DNA of 64,000 nt from Thozetella sp. PMI_491 (lineage: Eukaryota; Ascomycota; Sordariomycetes; Chaetosphaeriales; Chaetosphaeriaceae), in assembly GCA_021432635.1 (NCBI GenBank), contig MU270016.1, positions 1,808,171 through 1,872,170 of the forward strand, in the 5' to 3' direction. The notes under the pieces are model-generated. The model was not told the origin of the DNA. It searched no databases and saw nothing but the letters and a program-made list of their open reading frames with translations. The position numbers and the translations under genes were made by a program. Below, piece after piece: positions 13,401 to 26,739 of the stretch. How positions within the stretch are numbered: the first letter of the stretch is position 1; each line of letters opens with the position of its first letter.

Positions 13401-16400
13401 GCTGAAGAGGGTGCATTGTTGCTTTGTCCATCCCCCCTTTTTCCTATTGTGGCCAGCACACGAGCAAGTTGTCTAGCCAAGCCAAGGTGCCCGCCTCGAG
13501 AGCTAGGGATGGTAGCCTCATGCTCGCCCTGCAGTAGGTTAGGAGAAAAAGCACGCAGGGCGTCCGGTAGCGGGCAGGCGCATCGCGTAGGGCGACGAAT
13601 GTACACAGTGCTGCACAGTGGCCGGGACCGAGGGTGCAGAAAGGTGGCTGGACGGGAGCCAGAGCTAGCTTCCAAGACACGGCATGGGAGAACCGATGAA
13701 GACTTTCCTTGCCTTCTAGATCGAAAAAGCTCGACCGCTCATGGCGGAAGCGAGGGGGCAACGGGCCGCGAAGAAGGCCTCTTTTCCAGGCTATAAGGGC
13801 GATAATATCAAACTTATCTCTATCGCGGGCGGGCAGCCCTGGTCATGTGCCGGGACTGCTGGGGACGGCACGGGATTCGCGCGGCCTGGCGCGTTTAAGG
13901 ACGGTTGGGGATCTGCAGGTGCGGGCAGTCGGCTGTCACTGAGGCAGGTTGCTGCCCACGCACCCGGCAGTTGTGCCTCCGTATTGGGCCAGGGCGATAG
14001 CCAGATCGAGAAGCGAGCGGGTGAGCATCGTTCTATAATGGGCGCCTATATTGGCAACTGAGACAGATGGCTGCGACGGCTGCGAGAAACGCGCCGGACT
14101 AAGAGGCTGCTAACCGGAACTAAACCTCCACGGGCGCTCCTCCAACCGTGCCTCTTCCGCCGCTGCCCGGCCGGCACGGTCGGGTCTTTGGGGCAACAAG
14201 CTAGCTAGAGCCGCCTGGGGCGCGGTACGATGCTATTCAGACGGGAGGTCATTGTGGAAATGAGAGGCACCCCATGGTCGCCCCCAGTGCGTCGCGCGAC
14301 TACGTAGGACGATCGTCGGCGTTGGTGCGTAGGATTCTCAATAGCGTCATTGTTGGTGCTGCCGATCGCTCCTCTACCGGCGTTTCTTCATGAGCGCCCC
14401 CCAAACTCTAAACCTGGGATGCCTAGCCGTGGCGGTCTAGACCCTGGAAGGGTGCCAGGTCCTTTTTTCCCCAGTGGGGGGTTCGGAAGGGGGCGAAATG
14501 ATGGAAAACGGGCCTGGTTAGCTTGTAATTCCCCCCCAGGTTGGCCAGGGGAAGAAGGGTTTTTATGCATTCAGCGTTGCTGGCGCGGCCGCCTCGATAA
14601 AGCGGCTAGAAATAGATCAAAGTACACAGGCTATTGCGCGGAAATATCGTTTTCGACTCGCGCCATGTCTAACCCGTCGCCCTGTCCAGGGAGACAGCGC
14701 CTCCCTTCCACGGCTCCTTTGTTGGTAGGCCTCATGACATGCTCGCGCACGTATGTGTTCCGTAGGCGGTTGCTCAGTCTCCCCTGGTCTAGCTCCCGAG
14801 GGCCACGGCTAAGTTCGGGAGCGGCCCCGACCAAGCCTGGCCCGGCCGGCTTCAGAACGGCACTATCGCCCAGCTCTGGCTTGGCAGGGCCTCTCATGGC
14901 GTGAGATTTGGGCAAGCTGGGCTCCGTGCACCTCCTGAGCGCGTGCTCTCGGCTACACCTCCCGGAGAAGGGGCGCTATGACTAGGACGAATGCTGGGGC
15001 CACCGCCAGTGTCTATTGGGGAGCACGAGGTCCCGAGGCTTGCGCTTGCGCAGGTCCGCTGGTGAAGCGCACGTACACCCGCAATTGCATTTGGTCGACA
15101 CTGACTCGAGGTGGCTACCTGGAGGCAATTGAGTTGATCCACAGCTGGATCGCCATGACAGTACATCCAGTTCCGCTGTGACGGGCCTGGCGTCGAACTC
15201 CCTCTGGTGAGGCGATCCACCCCCACATCGTGGCTCCGGGATGCCGGGGCGGGTCCTCCTCACCGGCGCCGGGACTGTGCGGCCACGAGCACGGCGATGG
15301 CCGCATGCCTGCAGATGCAGAAGCGTTCGGGAGCCGCACTCGGAAGACCACAGCCCGAGCTGCGCGAGGATGGCGAGAGGATGACGAGAGGTGGCGCTGT
15401 CTGTGGGCTCGCGGGCAGCGAGAAGGGGGGAAAGGGTCGAGGACAGATGTCGCATCGAACAAACATGTCACAGTCACCTCCTGCCACAGCCCGTGTCAGA
15501 CGTCAACTTGGGCACGTAAAAGACGGTGTTTTGGCATATGCACAGAGGGGCAGGACCGCCCGACAGCCCTAGCGGGCACGACCAAAAATGAGCACGAACC
15601 GTTTCAATTGTGCATGCACTCGGTGGCGTATGCAGCCTTGGGTCTTGGTGAAACACGATGGTCGGGGTCGTGGGGAATTTGTGAAACTGAACAAAGCAAC
15701 AAGGCTTGCAAGGCCTGGGAGAGGGAAGAGCGGCGCCCCGTCTGCTGGAGCCCTTGGACTTTGGAGGAAGGCACTTTTCCGAATACACTTCCGATTACAG
15801 GTAACTAGCGCTTTCTTGCCCATTTCCTCGGGCCCCTGCCAGTGACGACAGCTGCCCCGCCTGAGAACGCTCCCCTGCCTCGCCTGCTTCTCCCGACTGT
15901 CTGTCATGGCATTTGCTGGGTGCATCCCAGCTGGCCGTTGGAGCAAGCTCCAGGGCAGAGCAAAAACCTCGCAACCGAGTTACTTAGCTTGTGGATGGTA
16001 ACCTGTCCTAGCGAGTGAAGACTTTTGCAGCTGGGGCGCGCGCCTGTTTCGCATTCATTGCCACGCAAGCCAACTTGTATATACAGAGGGGGCTGGTTGG
16101 TTGGTATCCTTGACGAATGCATCAGCCCCGCGCTTCCCACTCTGCTATGCTGAGTTCGGCAGCGTAATAGACGCTCACAATCTCGTAGACCCTGGCAAGC
16201 TGGCCTGGCGAGATGCTCCCCTGTTCGTCGCCCGTCAGGCGCATCAAAGTCTCACAACATGCAGGATCTTGTCAGCACTTTCGCGGGAGCCAGGGACAGG
16301 GGGCTTTGGAAGAGACGTCACGGCCGTAATATGTCCTTTTTTCCCTACAGGGGCGTCGCCGGGAGAACCTCAGGGTCTTGCTTTTTGCGGAAAGCTAACA

Positions 16401-18524
16401 CCGTCGAGTGGGGTTGTTCTGGACATACGTGGTTTTGCTTCGCACCGAGGCACGCCCGACAGCTCTGTCAGCCAACAAGCCTTGTCAGCCCGCACCTATC
16501 GGGGCTGCTGTGCGTCCCGTGTGATAGTGCCGACGAGAGATTGCGACCTCGCTGGGCACAGAGGATAATGTGTGACGCGTGACATGCTGCAGATGTCACT
16601 TGCAGACTCGGGCAGACTTATCTGCCACATCTGCAGAGCCGTCAGGGCCCCGAGGAACCTGTCACCTCCGGAGTCTGGCGGCGCGACAGGTGTTGCATCG
16701 GAGAAGAGCCCAGAGGAGCAGCTTGCGGACGCCGTGCCGCTCGACTAAACCCGTCCCGCGGGTTACCACCCCGTGTGTACGTACCGCATCCGATCCCTGG
16801 GGATCTTTGCAAAGGTAGGCAGGTAGGCAGGCAGGCGATAGATTATTTTCGTCCGCGGTCTGAAAGCCAGGCCGCCTGATAGGCCGAAAGCGGAGCTGCT
16901 CAGGCAAGGGGTCCATTTCTGCTTCTCTCCCTCTACCCTTCGGTCGCTGGGTAGGGGTGGTGGCTGGGCCGGGGGTGGCAGAGGAAGTCGAGCATCCCTG
17001 GCCCCGAGGTGATGTCTGTGATGAAAACACCGTGACAGGAATCACCCACCGATGGGTGGGTGGTATGGGTGGGTCTTTCTGGCTGTCAGTTGTCAATCGA
17101 GGGCAGCCAGCCGCGGCATGCACATAGACACCCACACACACACACGCGCAGAACGAGTGGTCTAGGGAACTGGGCGAGGGTGGGAGCACGGGCTGCATGC
17201 TTGCACGTGCTTCAGGTGACCCCTTGCAGATTGCTGAGTGCGGACACACCTACATAGGCCTCGTACATGGGCAGCAGTAGCTCCAAAAAATCCCTGCTGC
17301 TCCCCTCCTGGTCGATGTCTATACCGTGACAGCTGCTGGCCCAGTCGGAAGCGAAGGCGAAAAGGGCGAGGCGACGCCGGGGGGAGGAGACACCAACGAG
17401 CCAAGCGAGGGAGGGGATTGCTCAGCGGCAGTAGCGTCTCGCAGACATCGACCCAAGTCTAGTCCCAGACTCTAGGCAAACCCCGAAGCTAGCGTCTAGG
17501 GTTCCGGGACGCCGGGGACAGCAAACGACCGATAGAATTCAACCTGGCCTTATCGTCCCAGGAGAGTGGTTAAGCCTGCGCAAAAAAAAGAAGACAAAAA
17601 ACAAGCTCAAGCTCTCGGAAATGGGCCTCGCAAGGCTGGTTCGTTGCATCCAGTCCGGAGCTCATGGAAGCCTGCCCCATGAAAGAATTTTCCGGCCCTG
17701 GTTGGGGTGCTAATTGAGCGGCACTGTTTTCCGTTTGGATTGTGTGAAGGTTCCAACTGCAACCCTCGACCGCTCGAAGCGGAAGGCCCGCCCTAGTTTG
17801 CTGCCACGAAAGAACGGTAACGGAAATTGATGCTTTTAACGCGCCCCAGACACACCAGCCTGCCAGCCCAACACAGGGCTGGCGTCCAATCGATAGTCTG
17901 GGGCGTGGCGACCTGAAGGGACGGTGAACCGCCAGCTATTCTTACCGAACTTGTCGAGAAGCGCCGTAGGGTTGCTTTGGCTCTCGATACAATGACGCAA
18001 AATGGTTGCGCTCGCTTTTTTTTTTTTTTCCCGCTCTCCCTCTCGCCGCGACAGATAGCAATAACCACACGCCCCCAATTGTGTTCCCTCAGCCTCTCCA
18101 ATCGCCTTCTCGCCGAAGTTGGATTGTCTACCAGCCTTTTCCGGCCGAGGTAGCCATCCGCCGGCGTCGCGCTGTGCCACCACCACGGGGCGACTGCATC
18201 TACGCTGTTGCGAAACCTGCTCGCCCAACCGGCGCCGCCTCCGAGTCCTCGTTCGTGCAGCAGCTCCGGCGCCGCATGTTCTGGCCGCAACCCCGTCGGC
18301 CTGGCAGACACGGCCAGCGTTGGGCATCAGCAGCAGCACGCTGATGCATCCGCCGCCCGCCCTCGTAGTCGCGTGTGTCAGCGTGGCTCTCCTGATGCTC
18401 GGCGATCAGGGGGTCTAGAGAGACGGATAGTCCGTCTGGTTCCGCGAACGCCAAGCGAGAGAATCCACCCAAACGCCCGGAGCGACTCTTTGAGTCGTTT
18501 CCGAAGGCAGGTGGCTTGTTTATT

Positions 18525-18550
18525 TCTCTCTCTCTCTCTCTCTCTCTCTC
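18525..18550. repeat. (TC)13 microsatellite
   Basis: A perfect TC dinucleotide run. Similar pyrimidine tracts are common in fungal promoters, but no gene start lies next to this one. Confidence 0.95.
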
Positions 18551-19197
18551 CTACTCTGGCCACCTTGTACGACATAGAGGTGCTTTCTCCGCCGCTGCTG
18601 TTTGCCCAGTCGCATTCGCTGCGACTGTCTCCACGAGGCCCAAGAAGAGGCTGCAGCATGCTTCCCGTGCGCACTGTGTGCAACCGGCAGAGCAAATGGG
18701 GGAACGCCCTGGCTAGGCGCCGTGGCTCTCCCAATATCATGTTTCCCAAAGCCTCAAGGTACTATGGTAGCGCTATCTCTCTACTCTATTCGTACGCATG
18801 TCCGAAGGGGATGGTTTCGTCCGATGGCAGGCCTCCCTGGGGGCCCGCGCAAGGGGTATCCCGCTAGGTGCGATCATCGAAGACATCAACGAGCTTCGAA
18901 ACGCAAGAGGCGGCGAGGGTGGCGTGGAGCGGCCCTCCTCCCTCCCGGGCCACGAGGTGAAGCGTGGAGAGAGTTAGGTGAGGAGAAGAGCGTTTGGCAA
19001 TTCGGAAGAGACAGTGCAAGTTAGGAGCGAAAAGAGAGAATCTGAGGCGACCCGCCCAGGCCCAAGTGATCCGATCCATTGTGTGCAGTAGTCCGTTCTC
19101 GCGAGCCCGCCTGTCTCCCCGATAATTAAGGACAGCCCGAGATCGCCGCCCACTTCAGCCCCCGAATTGATGTGCGAGTCGGGCTGGGGGTATAGCC

Positions 19198-19226
19198 AAA
19201 AAAAAAAAAAAAGAAAAAAAGAAAAA
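19198..19226. repeat. A-rich simple repeat
   Basis: Fifteen A residues followed by further A blocks broken by single G residues. Simple sequence; no poly-A-tailed element could be recognised upstream of it. Confidence 0.9.
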
Positions 19227-21112
19227 GAGCGAGCGCCTCTGGGTTCCCCAGCATCACCACGCATGGTCGTCGACGCCACATGTTCTCTCTCCCTCCCTCT
19301 GGAAGCATGCTCTTACGACGTACGGTCTTGGATGGGGGGTGTGGGGGGGAGGGGGGTTCCAGCAGACAGTCAATTGACAATCATCCCCCTGGACTCAGGG
19401 TCTGCAGCGACTCCTAGGGGTGTGCTGGTATCACAGTAGTATCAACGTTGCAGGAAGTTTTAACCTTTCCGCACAACCGCACAACCGCACTACTACGACA
19501 TAGTACTAGTTGTACAGCTTGACAAGAGAAGACCGGGGCAGGCTGCCAATCCCTGCTCCTTCCGGCCCGTCCTGGCTGGCCACTGGCCCTTGACCCTTGC
19601 CAGTGCTCGGGCAGCACCCGCAATGTAACCCCAAGTGGAGAGGGGGGGGGGAGGCGAGGAGGGAGACGGCCGAGGGAGGCGGGGTGGGTCAGAACTGACC
19701 CGTAGGTACTATGTACAGCCATTTCCACTAAACGAGAGCATAACAGCCAATCGCACTGTGCTATCGATAGAGGTACTTTGTACCCGGACCTTGACTCTCC
19801 TGAACGCTGGGAGAAAGAGTGGAGAGGGGGAGCTCGGGGACATAGTAATTACTTCGTACACTCTGGTACGTACACACACCTGCACGCACGCACAACTGGG
19901 CGAGCAGAGCCGGATGCAGAGCCCGCCAGCAATAACACACCCACGCCGCTCTTGTTGCTGGCCCCATTGCGCACTGGCACTTGCTCCTCCCCCAGCATCT
20001 CTACCTCGCCTCGCTCGGTGCGGACCTGCTCGACACTACCCACGAACTAGTTTGGCCCTCAAGACGCCTCCACACGAGCGTCGAGCGAAGGGGAGCGCTT
20101 TGATGTCAGCGACGGCCCAGTGCGCCTCCAGAGAGTGCCTGCAGCACTAGCCCGGGCCCTCTTTGCTAGCCAGCGCCCTCGCGGCCGCCCACGAGCACCA
20201 ACAGTACGGGTGAAATCTCTACGATAACCGTACGGCCATCTTTCCCCCTGGCTAGGCCGCTCGGTCGCCCCAGCTCTGGTGCCTCGCTTGCCCTGCCTCC
20301 TCGGCCTCGCAACAGGAGCAGCTCCTCTCCACCACGCACGAAGCCGCTCCTGACCTTCCAGCGTCCTCGTCCTACCTGTGACGCAAAATACTACGAGCCA
20401 AGGCCGGCCCCCGGTAGCTCTGAGCGGCCATTGAGAGACATCAGGAAGTGGGAAACCGACGAGAAGAAGAAAGCGTAAGTAACGGTCCACTTGATCCTCT
20501 CTCCCCCCTGCCCACACGCCCACCCGAGCCTGCAGAAGATCGCTGGGGGACCGGGTATCGGGGCATTGGCCTTGGGAGTGTCCCGAAACAAGAGGTCAAG
20601 GGCCTTCCTGGTATGCAGCTATCCGGTGTCACGGTCCTACTGCCCCCGTCCCTGAACATTCCTACACTTGGGCCGCCCCGAGTACATGACTCCCTGCATT
20701 CTTCACCACGCGGTTCCCCCCTCCTCCCACAACAACTTCAGATCTTCGCCATACACTGCCGTCGACATCTTGGCTAACAGCTTCACGGCCAACAGTCCCG
20801 ACGACATCACGCCCGAGCTACAGGGAGAGAGAAAGCGCGCGCAAGACAGAAGGAAAGCACTACGGGCGAAAAGACTGGGGCAGCACGGTCCTGACGTAAC
20901 CCGGCGCCATTGGACAGGAACAAGGTCCCGGTTCGATCTGGTTGCACGGTAGTGCACATCTGAGGAGGACGTGGGAGATATCCAGGCCAGGCGGCGACCT
21001 CTCGAAAATTTTAGAAGAGCGAGCGACTCGACTCGCCAGTCCTAGGCTGGACGGCCACTTTGACTCAGCACTCGCCATCGCTCATGGTGTTCCGCGCCTG
21101 GACCCAACGGCA

Positions 21113-24100
21113 ATGGTAGTGCTGGGCGACCAACCCGTCCGATCGAGCCTGCAGGTGGCGCCTCTGAGCATTAACAAGACTGGCTATGGCTCAGAGCAGG
21201 CGAGTTCTACAAATCTGTACCCTCAGGCCCAGATGACTCCGCCTACGACACCCAATGGCTCCCAAGAAGACCTGAACATGACGACCGAATCCGCTCCCGT
21301 CTTCCACAACTTTCTGAGGGCCTTCCACCCCTTCTATCCCGATCATGTACCAGACTCCAGCGTCACCTTGCAGCTGAACCAAGGCGACGTCGTCCTGGTG
21401 CACTCAATACATACTAACGGCTGGGCGGACGGCACCCTATTGGTGTCTGGGGCCCGAGGATGGCTTCCCACCAACTACTGCACGTCGTACGACCCGGAGG
21501 AGATGAGGAATCTGCTCAAGGCCCTGCTCAACTTTTGGGACTTGCTGAGGAGCACCTCGGTGAGCGACAGCGAACTGTTTGGCAACCAGGATTTCATGCG
21601 CGGCCTCATCGCAGGTGTCCGGTACCTCCTAGTACGTCGCAACCCCTCCCCTCTCCACCCTCTGCGCCCCGAGGTACGTCATGTGCCTTGTACGCTGACT
21701 AGTGCAGGAACGGACACACTGTCTGACGCGAGAGTCGGCCATCATCCAGAGACACGAAGGCCTCCGGCGGAGTCGCAAGTCGATCCTGTCGGAGCTGTCC
21801 CTGCTCGTCAAGACGGCGAAGCGGTTACAGGAGCTGCAGAAGGCGGTCGACCCCTCCGAGGACGTCAACGATGTCGTAGACGAGATGATCCTGCGGGCCT
21901 TCAAGATCGTGACCAAGGGGGTGCGATTCTTGGATCTGCTCGAGGACGACCGGCGAACGCGGGCACCCGCAGTGACGGTCATGGCGACTGTGCTCGAGGA
22001 GGCCTACGTGCCACCAACGCCACCGGCGGAGACGACAGCGTTCGAAGGGCACCGCGCGCCCAGTGCTGCAAGCTCCCGCGCGGATGAGGGGGCAGCGGCG
22101 GCCGAGGGCAATGGATCCGCAGCACGCGAGGCGACACAAACAACAGCCCCTGCTAACAAGCGTTTGTCGTCCGTGTACTCGGCTTCTGCAAACGCCCACC
22201 GACTGTCTCAGGGCAACCCGTTACAGGTCAACCGCTTGTCCTCCACCATCTCGCACCGGATGAGCCTGGCCGGGCCGTCGCCGTTGTCTCGACCACATAA
22301 CTTGGTTTCCGAGCGACTCAGCTCGTCTCACGACACCTTCCTCTCGCACCTCGGCTCTTTCATCGGCCGCCTCCAGGTGCAGTCGCAGTCCCGGCCCCAG
22401 CTGGCCGTGGCTGTCAAGCAGTCGGCTTCTTCTGGCGGCCGCCTGTTGGTGGTCGTAGACGTCGTGTGCGCGCACAGCACCATCAGCACCGACGCGCTGA
22501 ACCAATACCGCGCCGCCATGTACGACCGCCTCCGCGAGCTCGTCATCACGGCACGGGACATCATCACCCAGTCCGGCTCCGAGTTAGAGGAAGTCATCGT
22601 GCCGCAGGACAACAGCCGCCTGCTCGATGCCGCGACCGGTTGCGTGCGGGCGACAGGAGAGTGTGTTGCCAAGACAAAATGGGTAATCGAGAAGATCGGC
22701 GACTTCGAGTTCGAGCTCGAGAACACCGACTTCAGCCTGACTCTCGACCTTGACATGTCCGTCTTCGACGCCCATGTCGAGCGCGAGCATGCTTCCAACG
22801 CTATCGAGTCCGCCAGCATCGCCGAGTCGAGCGTGTCAGAGGCGCCCACCACATCTACAACAGTCTCGACGACATCGACGGCCTCCGCTCCTCAGAGCCG
22901 GCCCTCCACGCTCTCCATCGATAAGCCCCTCCCGCAGGTGCCGCAGGTGTCGTCTCCCGTCGAGGAGACGTTTTCGCTGCGCCCATCCTCGCAGCTCATG
23001 GACGACGGTGCCTCGGTGGCAGCGTCCTCCATCTCCTCACTGCGACCCACCCTCCCGCCGCTCCCCCGGATCTCGACCTCGCTCCTACCGTCGGACGACT
23101 ACAGCCCGACCGACACGTCGGCGACCCACGAGGGTGACTACTCGTTCCGCGTGGACAGCATGACTGCCACCAGCTCCGGATCCACTAGCACTTACCTCAG
23201 CCGAGACTCCGAGTCGAGCCTCGTCTCGCAGACTTCGACGCGCGCCACGACGCCCGACGTCTCGCATATGCCGAAGAACCAGCGGTCGCTCTCGGAGCTC
23301 AGCTCTACGGGCAGCGCCGGCCACCCCGAGGAAGACGATCTCGAGTCCAAACTCCTAGAGAAGACGTACGCCCACGAGTTGATCTTCAACAAGGAGGGCC
23401 AAGTCGTCGGCGGCTCCCTCGCCGCGCTAGTCGAGCGCCTTACGACGCACGAGGCTACACCCGACGCCATGTTTGTGTCGACCTTTTACCTCACCTTCCG
23501 GCTGTTCTGCACACCGCTGAAGCTCGCCGAGGCGCTCATCTATCGCTTCGACTACGTCGCCGATGCCCCGCACATCGCAAACCCCGTCCGCCTGCGGACC
23601 TACAACGTCTTCAAGGGTTGGCTCGAATCCCACTGGCGGGAAGAGTCCGACCACGAGGCGCTCGCGCTCATCCGGCCCTTCGCCGAGTTCAAGCTTGGCG
23701 CGCTCCTGCCCTCGGCCGGCCGCCGCCTGCTTGACTTGGCAGACAAAGTCTCGGCGACGAACGGTACTCTTGTGCCCCGCCTCGTCTCATCTATGGGCAA
23801 GACGAGCACCTCAAATTCGCAATACATTCCGCCCGACACGCCGCTCCCGGCCCCGGCCATGACCCGGAGCCAGACGCACGCCCTGGCCAACTGGAAGGCA
23901 GGCGGCAGCCCGCCGTCCATCATGGACTTTGAGCCGCTTGAGATCGCCCGCCAGCTGACCATCAAGCAGATGGCTATGTTTTGCTCCATCATGCCCGACG
24001 AGCTGCTCGGCTCTAAGTGGACCAAGAACGGCGGCGTCGGCTCGCCCAACGTCAAGGCCATGTCGACCTTCACTACTGGCCTGTCGAACCTGGTGGCCGA

Positions 24101-24785
24101 CACGATCCTGCAGCACGATGAGGTCAAGAAGCGAGCGGCTGTCATCAAGCACTGGATCAAGATTGCCAACCAATGCCTGGTATTGCACAACTACGACTCC
24201 GTCATGGCCATCGCGTGCGCGCTGGACCACACCAGCATCAAGCGCCTGCGCATGACGTGGGACGCCGTGAGCGCCAAGCGCAAGGAGATGCTCAAGGCGC
24301 TGCAGTCCATCATTGAGTTCAACCAGAACCACAAGGTGCTGCGGGCCCGCCTCCAGGACCACGTCCCGCCCTGCCTGCCCTTCCTCGGCATCCTACTGAC
24401 CGACCTCACCTTCATTGACGTTGGCAACCCGGCCACTAAGACGAGCGACACAGGCCTAGTAGTCATCAACTTCGACAAGCACATGCGGACCGCCAAGTGC
24501 ATCGGCGAGCTGCAGCGCTTCCAGATCCCCTACCGCCTAGCCGAGGTCCCCGACCTGGCCGACTGGCTCGACGCCCAGCTCCTGCGCGTCCGCGAGAAGG
24601 ACCAGGCCACTAACGCCCAGACCACTCACTACCGCAAGAGCCTGCTACTCGAACCTCGCGAGACACAGCAGCTGCGCACCCCGGTTGACGGCACGGCCGC
24701 GCCCGGTGCCGCCGGAAACGGCATGTTCAGCTGGATGCGGAGCAACAGCACCAGCCACACGCCCGGCCTTACTCCCCCAGTCTGA
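21113..24785 (+). CDS. Ras guanine-nucleotide exchange factor (Cdc25 type) with SH3 domain
   Basis: Predicted to load GTP onto Ras at the plasma membrane, feeding cAMP/PKA or MAPK signalling. Two exons, 21113-21631 and 21708-24785, give 1198 aa; the intron joins RYLL to ERTHCLTRES in phase 0. The first in-frame ATG (21113, MVVLGDQPVRSSLQVAPL) is used; the frame upstream opens only with TTG. An SH3 domain spans about 64-125 (FLRAFHPF, VVLVHSIHTNGWADGTL, ARGWLPTNYC). A conserved helical region follows to about 270, then a long Ser/Thr/Pro-rich linker. The RasGEF-N (REM) module is near 720-850 (HELIFNKEGQVVGGSLAALVE). The catalytic CDC25 domain is near 912-1140 (FEPLEIARQLTIKQ, PPCLPFLGILLTDLTFID, INFDKHMRTAKCI). 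Length and order match fungal Cdc25/Ste6 proteins. High confidence. Confidence 0.95.
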
Positions 24786-25830
24786 TAGTCGGCTTTCGCC
24801 GTCGAGAGAGAAGACGAAACACAATCAGCGGCTTCATGCGGCGCACGCGCCTCGAATCGACACCATTAGCATTCACTCGCGGTTTGCTTTTTTACGCCGA
24901 GTTCTTTTGATACCCAATATTTTTGCTCCCATTCTTTTCATCGTTCGCAGCAGCTGTCACGCCATAATGAGCCACGCCATCCGAAATTACCTACACGACT
25001 GCGATATCGCGCCGCTCGATTCGCCCAACTACTCGTACTCTTGATATTTTTTGTCTACTGTGTGCTTTTAATCAGCTCCACAACCTCCCACCGCCGCCTC
25101 GCCGCAGCATCTCGGTATGAGCGCGACCCGCCATGTGCAGTACCCCTGTCTCCCGGACAGGGAAGTATTCATGTCACCGATGCAAGGCGCAGCAAGTGTC
25201 TCGCTCCGGGTTTCACCTTCGTCTCTCTCTCTCTCTCTCTTTTGTTCTGTATCGCTGGATTTTACAACGGTGCCACGCTCGAGGAACGAGCAGATGGCAA
25301 GGTGCCATGGTTGGATTTGGTCGGGATTGGCGTGAAAAGGAATTGGCCCAGCGCGACGGGCGCGGCTTGTCTGGGGAATGGCCTTGAAAATAAAAAGAGA
25401 AGGACATGCTCAGACGCACCGGATTTCAGAGATACCACTCGGCTTGGCCTAGAGGGGCAGCTGCACTTGGGCGTACCGATGGCTCTTGGCTTGGCCTTGG
25501 TCGCATTTTGGGGCTTGTGTATAATTGTATAGCAGCCTGCCGAGGAACTCCGCGAGGAGAGGGTCTACTCTGCGATCTCATGGGATGAGGCCTCGCAGGC
25601 CGTTCCCGTGTCGAGGCGTTTTCGGGCGCTGTGGATAAGCATGGCGATGGTCTGTAGTAGATAGAATGGCTACAGGAATGAGCAATGAATTCCATCCTCC
25701 CACCTTTCCGGTATTGCCCTTCTCACCCCAGTGCACTGCTGCCCATAGCTGTGTCCATGCAATCGTATCATCCCCCCTGCAGCTCTTCATCCAGCACCCC
25801 GGGGGACCGGCTTCCCAAGACTGGCCATCG
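24786..25830. other. Intergenic region between convergent genes
   Basis: Holds the 3' ends of the forward RasGEF and the reverse prolyl-hydroxylase-like gene. A TC microsatellite lies at 25222-25241. No coding evidence beyond short shadow frames. Confidence 0.5.
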
Positions 25831-26739
25831 TTAAGCGTCCGGCCCAAAAAAAGTCCTTGGCCAGATGTTCAGCGCTGTCTTCAACCCCTGGCCGACTGGG
25901 CGGCCGGCATGCAACACGCGGCTGTCGCCCGTGCCGTTGGGGAACAGGTTGACCCAGAAGACCGCGTTGCCGGGGACAGGCTTGAACGCCACGCCGCCGT
26001 CTTTGTGCAGCCGCCATGCCCGATTGTCACCTTGAGCACCGTCGCCTTTCGTCCCTTCCACGCCCGGCCCGTCCCACGGGATTGCAGGGGCTGGCACCAC
26101 GTGGGGGAACCACGTCTCCCCTTCCGTGCAGTTCTTGCACCGCAGGACCGCGAAGAAGGTGGCGACGCGGTTGTACAGCCTCCGCCGGCCGCTCTCGGCA
26201 TCCTCGTCTAGGATCCGGGGGCGCGCGAACCAGTCGAAGTGCGTGTCGAACTTCTGCCCGGCCGTGTACTCCACCATCTGGGCCTGGCCCATCTCGTCCC
26301 GTCCCGCCGCTAGCACGGTGCCCAGGAAGGCCTGCGCGCGGCCGAGCACACACGCCACCGTCGGGTCGGCGCCGGGCAGGGGGGCGCTGTGCGAGGTGCG
26401 CGCCTCGGACCGCGACGCCGCGCCGTACCCCGTCACCGGCGAGGGCTGCAGGAGCGGCGTGCCGACGCGGATGAGGGCGGCACGCTCGGCGGGGGAAGTG
26501 AAGTTGGCGATGTAGATGAGCAGGGGGTCGAGAGAGATGATTTCTGTGGTGTAGCTATGGGTCTCACAAAGGGGTTCAGCCTGAGCGCCCGAGTCTCCTG
26601 AGGTTGTTGGTAAGAGAGCAGCGGGGATGCGAAAGCCTTGGCGTTCGAGCATGGGAGCCACGAGATTGGTGGCCGAGTTGAAGCATGAACTCGCTATGAG
26701 TCCTGCTACGAACAGAAGGACCTGGTAGATTGTAGACAT
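25831..26739 (-). CDS. Prolyl 4-hydroxylase-like 2-oxoglutarate/Fe(II) dioxygenase
   Basis: A single-exon gene of 302 aa. It is predicted to hydroxylate proline or a related side chain using Fe(II), 2-oxoglutarate and O2. The start MSTIYQVLLF is chosen because it begins a hydrophobic stretch (residues 5-20) that could be a signal peptide or membrane anchor, pointing to the ER or secretory route; the frame is open further upstream to 26937. The iron ligands are visible as HFD within KFDTHFDWF (about residues 166-168) and the distal His in SRVLHAGRPV (about 277). The 2-oxoglutarate-binding Lys is in GLKTALNIW just after. The motif ETWFPH before the distal half is typical of the P4Hc domain. Length fits fungal P4H-like proteins, which lack the animal peptide-binding domain. 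The substrate is unknown. Confidence 0.88.
   Translation of the reverse strand: MSTIYQVLLFVAGLIASSCFNSATNLVAPMLERQGFRIPAALLPTTSGDSGAQAEPLCETHSYTTEIISLDPLLIYIANFTSPAERAALIRVGTPLLQPSPVTGYGAASRSEARTSHSAPLPGADPTVACVLGRAQAFLGTVLAAGRDEMGQAQMVEYTAGQKFDTHFDWFARPRILDEDAESGRRRLYNRVATFFAVLRCKNCTEGETWFPHVVPAPAIPWDGPGVEGTKGDGAQGDNRAWRLHKDGGVAFKPVPGNAVFWVNLFPNGTGDSRVLHAGRPVGQGLKTALNIWPRTFFGPDA

Larger units (their letters stand above)
13401..21112. other. Gene-poor region, second part, and RasGEF leader
   Basis: Continues the gene-poor stretch up to the RasGEF start. It holds simple repeats: an AGGTAGGC-type tandem near 16813, a CA run near 17131-17145, a T14 run at 18016-18029, a TC run and an A-rich run (listed separately), and an 8-bp tandem near 19470-19490. 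The last 700 bp or so probably contain the RasGEF leader; a good splice donor (GTAAGT near 20475) suggests a 5'UTR intron. No gene is supported. Confidence 0.45.

Noticed and set aside
14350-14904. 184-codon forward open frame
   Set aside because: Composition follows GC content and no conserved feature is visible; the codon at its start gives no support.
18208-18867. 219-codon forward open frame containing a Ser/Leu run
   Set aside because: The run is simply the TC microsatellite read as protein; nothing else supports coding.
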